Positions 57,529-64,000 of a DNA stretch of 64,000 nt are shown piece by piece. The DNA comes from Ascaphus truei. Taxonomy: Eukaryota; Chordata; Amphibia; Anura; Ascaphidae. The position numbers were made by a program, and so were the translations under genes. Location: NCBI GenBank assembly GCA_036426205.1, contig CM071570.1:71848995-71912994 (forward strand), in the 5' to 3' direction. The first letter of the stretch is position 1; each line of letters opens with the position of its first letter. The notes below the pieces were generated by a model. It was not told where the DNA came from. It saw only the letters and a list, made by a program, of their open reading frames with translations, and did not search any database.

Positions 57529-58808
57529 ATGTCGTTGAGCCCAAAGCATACTACACCTTTTTCAGTGACTGACATTCTGAGTCCAATTGAAGAGACCTAC
57601 AAGAAATTTGGTGGCATGGACAACACTGGAAACCTCAGCACTCCTCTGGGAGCATACCGACAGACACATGTCTCCCAGGCAGGTATGCAGCAGCACACCA
57701 TGGGCCACAATGCCACTGTTACCACCACCTACCACATGCCACACAGCGTATCGCAGTTCTCACATGGTTCAATGGGAGGATACTGCAATGGGAGCATTGG
57801 CAACATGGGAGATATACCTTCTTATCAAGACACCATGAGGAATAGCGCTGCAGCCACAGGCTGGTATGGTGCCAACCCAGACCCCAGGTATTCATCAAGT
57901 AAGTATGTCATCTTGGGTGTACTATATAACTCAGACTATGTTGTTTGAACTACTTAATATATGTGGATTTTATATGAACCTATATTGGTAAAGATAAAGT
58001 CAGCTGTCATAATGTTGGGTACACCACGTGACTTGGAATATGTATTGTTGATGGAGTCCTCTGAAACGAATTCTCAACTTATGTTAAGTGTAATGTTGGA
58101 TAAACATCTTGAAGTGTCAACAAGCTAATTGCGTGTTTGTCAGTTTCTAGATTTATGGGACCGTCGACTGGCATGAATATGGCTGGCATGGGCACTTTGC
58201 AAGGTATAGCAGAAGCTGCTAAATCCATGGCACCTCTTCATGCTGCCCCTAGAAGAAAAAGAAGAGTTCTTTTCTCTCAAGCTCAAGTTTATGAACTGGA
58301 AAGGAGGTTCAAGCAACAGAAGTATCTGTCTGCCCCTGAGAGGGAGCACCTTGCTAGCATGATCCACCTCACTCCCACCCAAGTGAAGATCTGGTTTCAA
58401 AATCACAGGTACAAAATGAAAAGACAGGCTAAGGATAAAGTCACCCAGCAGCTGCAGCAAGAAAGCAATTTGTGCCAACAGCAATCCCCTCGCCGTGTTG
58501 CAGTACCAGTGTTGGTAAAAGATGGAAAGCCCTGCCAAAACAGTTCCAACACATCAACACCTAATCAACAAGTACCACAACAGCAGAGTGGCACCAATGG
58601 GGTACTTTCTTCTTCTAATAACGCTGTCCATCCACATCAGAATCAACAGGTTAACTCGTTAAGCCAGGCTCCAGATCTAGAAGAAATGTCACCGAGTCCC
58701 CAGTCGCTCCACAGTCAAGTTGCCAGCATGGCTCAGATGGACACTTCAAGTGTAGATTACAGCAACGGGATGGTCAACCCTAACATGCTCTATGGCAGAA
58801 CGTGGTAG
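57529..58808 (+). CDS. NKX2-4: NKX2-4 homeobox transcription factor (two coding exons)
   Basis: A sequence-specific nuclear DNA-binding regulator of the NK2 class, in the NKX2-1/NKX2-4 pair. Its relatives pattern ventral forebrain, hypothalamus and thyroid/pharyngeal endoderm. Exon 1 is 57529-57898 and exon 2 is 58144-58808, 344 codons plus stop. An eh1-like repressor (TN) motif FSVTDILSP is at residues 11-19. The homeodomain is at 160-219 (58251-58430) with Asn51 and the NK2-defining Tyr54 (NHRYKMK). An NK2-specific domain [17 protein letters not shown] is at 238-254. The protein ends in [24 protein letters not shown] and DLEE.SPSP favour NKX2-4 over NKX2-1, which has LEESYKK and DPRF. No frameshift or stop. 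Human NKX2-4 neighbours NKX2-2; that gene is not in this window. Confidence 0.96.
57899..58143 (+). other. NKX2-4: NKX2-4 intron (phase 1)
   Basis: 245 bp from GTAAGT (57899) to TTTGTCAG (58143). The codon for Ile124 is split: its A ends exon 1 and TT starts exon 2, restoring DPRYSS-ISRFMG across the junction as expected for the family. Reading straight through gives a false C-terminus ending at 57948 and a false exon-2 start at 58137. Confidence 0.95.
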
Positions 58809-60200
58809 AGAGCATCTTTGGATCTGTACTCATGTGCAGGTCAAAATCAGCTGAACATACAGCATGATATTTCCACTGGAGGTTCACACTGCATTGAGGG
58901 GGGGGGGGGGGGGGGGGAGAAGGTGTGGGGGTTAGGAAGAGACCTTTACTATAAGATTTGATTTCTTTACTTAGACTGCAAAAAATGACAAGAGGTTTGG
59001 AAGTGGTGCAGCCACAGTAAAAGATTTTTGGACAACTGTACTTCTGGACGATTCCAATGTGTTTCACATACCCACGGTTACCTGCAGATGTTGCAACATT
59101 AGACGGCGGAACTTAAGAACACTAATTTTTAACATGAGAACTGGATAACTCTCAAAGCGACCTTATATTTTTGTTTGTTTATTTAGGTGATGTATAAATA
59201 TTTAACAAAATTAACAACGTGAATCTACTGAACTGACAGCTCAGTTTTCAAGAGACTGCCAGCTACATAAACAATTTTAGACGGATTCCAAATTCTGTTG
59301 TTGTTTTGTGTTTAATAGTCAATGAATATTGTATTTTTTTATTTTTTAGAAATGCAATTACTCTTTGCAGTATTTTACTGAGGTTCTCGTCGTCATTTTT
59401 TGATTGATTGGAAAACAATCAGAACGTGACAATTTAAATAATATACAGGAAACTGTTTTTTTTTTTAAAAAGCCACTGGTTTGTGTAAAGAGAGTTTACA
59501 AAAGGAAAAAGGCATCTTTACATGGAAGTCAAGGTTTTTTTTTTATCCCCCCCCCCCCCCCCCCAAGAGATGACTGACCATTTGTTTTGTTAGTATGCTG
59601 TCCTTATTCCCTAAGTGTTTATATAAATGAGCACAACAGCTAGTACTATGCTATACAATACATAGCTTAAACAAAAGACATACTCTAATAATTTAAGTGT
59701 AAAACAAAACCCTAATTTTATTTAACAAATACATGATGCAGGTGCCATCTCCATGCAAACAGTAGCTCGAACAGAAAGCTTGTAATAGAGGTTTGTATTT
59801 GATGCAAGACATTGATCAGAAATATGATGCACCGCCAGAAGTTATTTGTTGTCTTACAAAATATAAAGATTAAAGTCCAGTTTCCAAAAGTAGCTTTTTA
59901 TAAACTGTTAAAAACTGTGCAACAAATGTATGTTACCTTTACTGTGTACTCGACTACCAACCACATTAATCCGCCCTTTATCTCAACAGATTTAACATTT
60001 GTTGTATTTTAATTTTTTGGAAAAACCATTTTGATTTTAGGTTTAAAATCCTATAGATCATTTTATTTAAATTCGTATACGTTTGGTACTTAGTTAAACA
60101 AACAAATTACCTAGGGAAAAACAAGGAAGTCAATACTGAACAGTATTCATATATAAACTATTGTACAATTTAATGAACTAAAATAAAGTAAGTCAACAAG
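58809..60200 (+). other. NKX2-4: Presumed NKX2-4 3' UTR
   Basis: AT-rich after the TAG stop, with a 20-base G run (58898-58917) and an 18-base C run (59547-59564). A possible poly(A) signal AATAAA lies at 60182-60187, and others farther on. The true 3' end cannot be fixed without RNA evidence. Confidence 0.45.
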
Positions 60201-63200
60201 GTTCTCTTTAAAAATGGTTAACATTTGTCTATCCATTTTTTGGGTTTTAAAATTGGAAACATTTCATTACAAAGAAGAGCATCGATCTGGTTTAAGTTAA
60301 TGTTTAACTTATTTTTGTCTTGTTAATCTATTTAAGTCTGCGTTCGCATATAGATATTTTTCATGCAAACTTTGTTAGTTTCACAAGCACAAGCAGTTTG
60401 CGACAGTAACTTTAAGTTTGGAGACAAATTGTATTTTAATTCTCACTTCAGTGATTTTTGTTACACTACCATCTTTAAAATAATTTTAACAAGTACAGCC
60501 GCACAAAGGAATCCCAATGCACTCTCCCAATATAAGATACAGTAATAAGAAGTCTTGCACATAATAATAATTAAAAACAAACATTTTGACATTAGGAAAA
60601 AATGTACACATTCAAGATAAACACTTTTTATAGGATATATACGCGTCTTCGATTGCAACTCCCCCCACAACATTTGAATGTAACAAGAAATAAAAGGAGT
60701 ACCATTTTGTTGACCTGTAAATTAAATTGTTAGATTTTACGAATCATGCTTTAAAGGTGAATGCTAGTTATGTTTTGGATACAGAAAGCTTGTTCTTGGC
60801 ATTATTGATGTAAACTAATAATGCATGCAAACACATTCCTGTGTTACAATCTGAACGTTGTATTAGATGCATTGAAGTAGTGGACCTTTGTTGCTTTTGA
60901 GAAGAAACATTTCTATAAGCTTTGCAGTTCAAATCTGCAATAAGCATACGAATGTGCAGACTAGGTGAAACTCATTAACTGAAGAGGAGGATAAGTGTCC
61001 CTACATTGAACAAGCCAGAAAGAGTACTTGGGCCGGGGGGGAATGGGGGGAGGACAAAGCCACCTTAAAGTTCAGCAGCATCTCAGAGCTCCCACTAATA
61101 ACCTAAGTCTGAGGATATTACAATGTCCAGAAGACCAAGGAACTTCATTGTCACTTGTTTATTTTTTAATTCAACTAAGCTGTGGGAGCCACACAAAAAG
61201 GACAGGGGATGAACAGGTACATTTCTCCCATTTCGTTAATTAAAATACAATCATAGGCATCATTTTACTGAATATCTTCACTTATATGTCAAAACAAAAA
61301 TGGCATCAAGCTGATATAGTGTGAATTGTGTACCTACATTTAACTGGGGCACATAAAAAGCACCCGGCGTCATTACTAAGTTTCATACATTAAAAACTTG
61401 TTGAAATGACTTGCATTGCAGGTATAATGAAGTGCTGACCTTCTGCTAAACGAGCATATGTTTTAGGGAAGACCAATATTTTGCATTTCAGATACTCGGC
61501 TTTGAGACAATTTTACATTTGGAACCTGTGATCTTCCCCAATTTCATTATATTTTGTTTTCAATAAATCCACTGCAATATACTACCTTCATTTCTATCCT
61601 TTTGAGTTTTGATTTCCATCTACCAAATGTATTAATCTGACAGGTAAATCTGCAGACAGATTTAAAGTCGTTTTACCTTTAACGTGCACGCGATTCGCTT
61701 AATGATGGCAATGTGCATGGATTTGCTACATAAATAGCCTACAAATTGTAAATTAATAAAACTATTAATATCTCAATGTACAAGGGTTAACGTGAAAAAT
61801 AAATTACAATAAATTAATCAAGAAGCTTGTGCCGTTTTAAATCTACACTGAAAATCGAGCCCATCGATAACAGTATTATTTGCCAGCGTTGTAGACACCA
61901 AAATCCAGGTTTGTGGGAAGGGAACAGGACCACTTAAAAATCTAGCGCCTCCGTTGAATTGGGGGGGGGGGGGGGGGGGGGCGGGGTGGTGGGGGTGGAA
62001 ATTGTATTGTTGTAAAACGTTTCAAGCAGAAACACAATTAATAAAAGTTCTTGTGACCAGTTTTATATATAAAATGTCAAGATCTCAGACTAATTGATGC
62101 ACACATTTGTATTGCAGATATTGATCGTGTATTTACCATAAACACCAACCCCCTCACCTCTTCCACATGGATTTTAATAAGGGTTGGTTTATATAAGATG
62201 CACTTTTCAACTTGTGCAAACCGATCCATAATACTATGGCTATAATAGGCATAGCGTTTCTTTAAATGCGTTAAGAATAATGCTATACCATTGCAGACAG
62301 TGGGGATTCAAACACAAAGAATAACTACAATTAGGTCCTGTAACCTTAACAACTATTTTATTTTGGAAGAAATACATTGCTGGAAAAAGTGACATGACAT
62401 CCAGTACAGTTTCGTTTTAGATGCGTCTTATCTATAAAAACAAAAAAAAAACTACTGCCGATGGATATAAAAAGATATAAAAAGATAGTGTAACAAAGTA
62501 TGTAAGCTTTCAATTTATTTGCATGACACGCTATAAAGGGGGTACATTTATTGTAAAAGCTGGGAGATGTGCTTAAAATACACATTTACATACATATAGA
62601 CATGTATACAAAGTCACACCCTTTAATACATCTATGCATGTTTCTGTATATTTCACATCGGCAAAAAAAAAAAAACCCCACAAGCTATCCCCTAAAACAG
62701 TTAATTAGTTCAGCATTAATACAACATTTAGCCATAAAACATGTTTGCTTGTATACATTGAGGCCATTTATACACAACGACCTATTGGGGTAGTTTGCCT
62801 TCTTATGGTGGGGCATCCAACCCTGTAGAGAAGTGCTGATCTGGGGCAGAAAATGAAATAACTGTTCCAGCGGTTTGTCTATTCCCCTCAAATAAACTAG
62901 ATCATAGGTTTGTTGATAGTCCAAGGGAAAATATATCTGTGCTGTACAGCCATGTGTATTAAGTGATCCAGCAGATCTGGTTAATTTCTCATCGATTAAA
63001 AGTGAAAAATATCTCCTGCCTTTGATCCATTATTTTATTTAAAATCGAAGTTTTAAAACACCTATATTTTTGTCGGGCAATCATAGACCAACAGGGAATT
63101 TCGATTAGAGCCGGTGAATGTTTAATCCATAACCAATTCAGTACAGCATGAATTGTATATTCTATCCGACATGATTCAGAAACAGAATAGGTTTTACTCC

Positions 63201-64000
63201 AAGGAAAGCACAAGGAAATCATTTATTGTTCTGCTTCAACAGGTTCCATTTAATCTTGGTAATTGTGATACTTCCTATAGGTGTAGAGACTACTTTATTT
63301 TCAAATGAACGTGGGCATTTCCTGAAAACGAGCCTTTAGCAAAAGATTGTACAAATACCTAGGTGATTTTGTGAAAACACAAATGCAAAATATAACATAC
63401 ACTACATAAAAACCATGCATCCCTAAATGTTATTTAGATTTAATGATGGAAACAGACAGTAGTTATCATAGTTTAGACTGCTGTGTTTAACATTTGGATT
63501 ACTGGAGAGCCATTCAGAGCAATTTTGGTCTTTTTTCTCCACTATTGGTGACTAAGATGAAACTACAAATACATAACACACTTTGGGAATCTACAACAGC
63601 GCTGACCTCTACTTAACACAGCAGCCCTACAAAAGTGTAGGCTTGTTACAGGTTTCAATCCCTTTTATTCAGTGATGTAGTTCTGTAGGAGCCTCAGGGA
63701 TCTCTGTGGATGTTGCATCATATTACTATCTAGTCATCATTTACTCTAAGCTAGATAAAACAAAAAGGAAAATAAAACAAACTATCAATGATTCCTATAC
63801 TATTGGGGTCATTTACTTTTTTTAAGCTAGATCTACTTTAAAAGGTAACATTGTAGGGGGATTGACTGAACATCTTCAGAAGATCCTGACTTGCATTGTT
63901 TTGTAGATATCTGAAATAACAAATACTACTTTTTCCCTTTTTTGTCAAAGATTAGTTGAGTTGACTAGCAAAAAAATAAAGCAACAATTCTAAGTTGCAG
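60201..64000. other. Repeat-poor DNA downstream of NKX2-4
   Basis: I recognise no coding motif or transposon structure. A 21-base G run lies at 61961-61981 next to a GGGGTGGTGGGGGTGG tract. Several AATAAA motifs occur (61562, 63773). ORFs here are short and without signatures. Likely regulatory or intergenic DNA. Confidence 0.45.

Noticed and set aside
57899..57948. C-terminal extension of exon 1 ORF to its stop
   Set aside because: It reads into the intron past a consensus GTAAGT donor. Splicing restores the conserved family sequence.
58137..58143. Apparent start of the exon-2 frame as an independent CDS
   Set aside because: These bases are the intron's 3' end (TTGTCAG). The real reading enters at 58144 from exon 1.
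57529..58808. Assignment as NKX2-1
   Set aside because: N-terminal ([14 protein letters not shown]), junction (DPRYSS) and C-terminal (DLEE.SPSP) residues fit NKX2-4 better than NKX2-1.

Overview
The window is vertebrate nuclear DNA, most likely from an anuran amphibian. Two things support this. The only host gene I can identify is a two-exon NK2-class homeobox gene whose protein reads as NKX2-4 and is close to the frog form. The repeat fauna (Penelope-like elements, several L1-clade LINEs, L2/CR1 LINEs, LTR retroelements, an endogenous retrovirus, hAT/pogo/TTAA-like MITEs) is typical of amphibian genomes. Species cannot be told from the sequence alone.

Layout. 1-2.4 kb: AT-rich, nothing recognisable. 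2.4-12.1 kb: nested repeats. They include a Penelope-like (PLE) N-terminal fragment on the minus strand, two related MITEs, an L2-like LINE relic cut by a solo LTR (TATA target duplication) and by a MITE, and a minus-strand LTR element. That element has two ~1.1-kb LTRs, a primer-binding site and a 460-aa ORF of unknown family. 13.4-16.1 kb: two PLE 3' ends head to head. 16-26.7 kb: unresolved repeats and MITEs. 26.7-28.5 kb: a palindromic GC-rich repeat with long C runs. 28.5-31.3 kb: a deleted endogenous retrovirus keeping the gag start, a broken env and a full 3' LTR. 31.6-37.1 kb: a young L1-clade LINE whose ORF2 is open for ~1268 codons except for one TAG. 37.1-51.3 kb: more nested elements, including L1 inside a foldback repeat inside an older L1, CR1 inside a PLE, and several head-to-head PLE palindromes.

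51.4-64 kb: the repeat load drops sharply. This stretch is AT-rich, mostly unique-looking DNA that holds NKX2-4 (CDS 57529-57898 joined to 58144-58808, 344 aa) and its presumed promoter, 3' UTR and flanking regulatory DNA.

The most interesting signal outside the homeobox gene is a recurrent short motif, CTGANGA + A + stem-loop + GAAA. It resembles the catalytic core of a hammerhead ribozyme with one extra A. I see it at 29.2, 38.8, 50.6 and 51.2 kb, and in decayed form at 13.8 and 16.0 kb. It lies downstream of PLE 3' coding ends, and twice in outward-facing pairs on the two arms of PLE inverted repeats. All coordinates were read by eye; element boundaries are approximate unless a target duplication is given.
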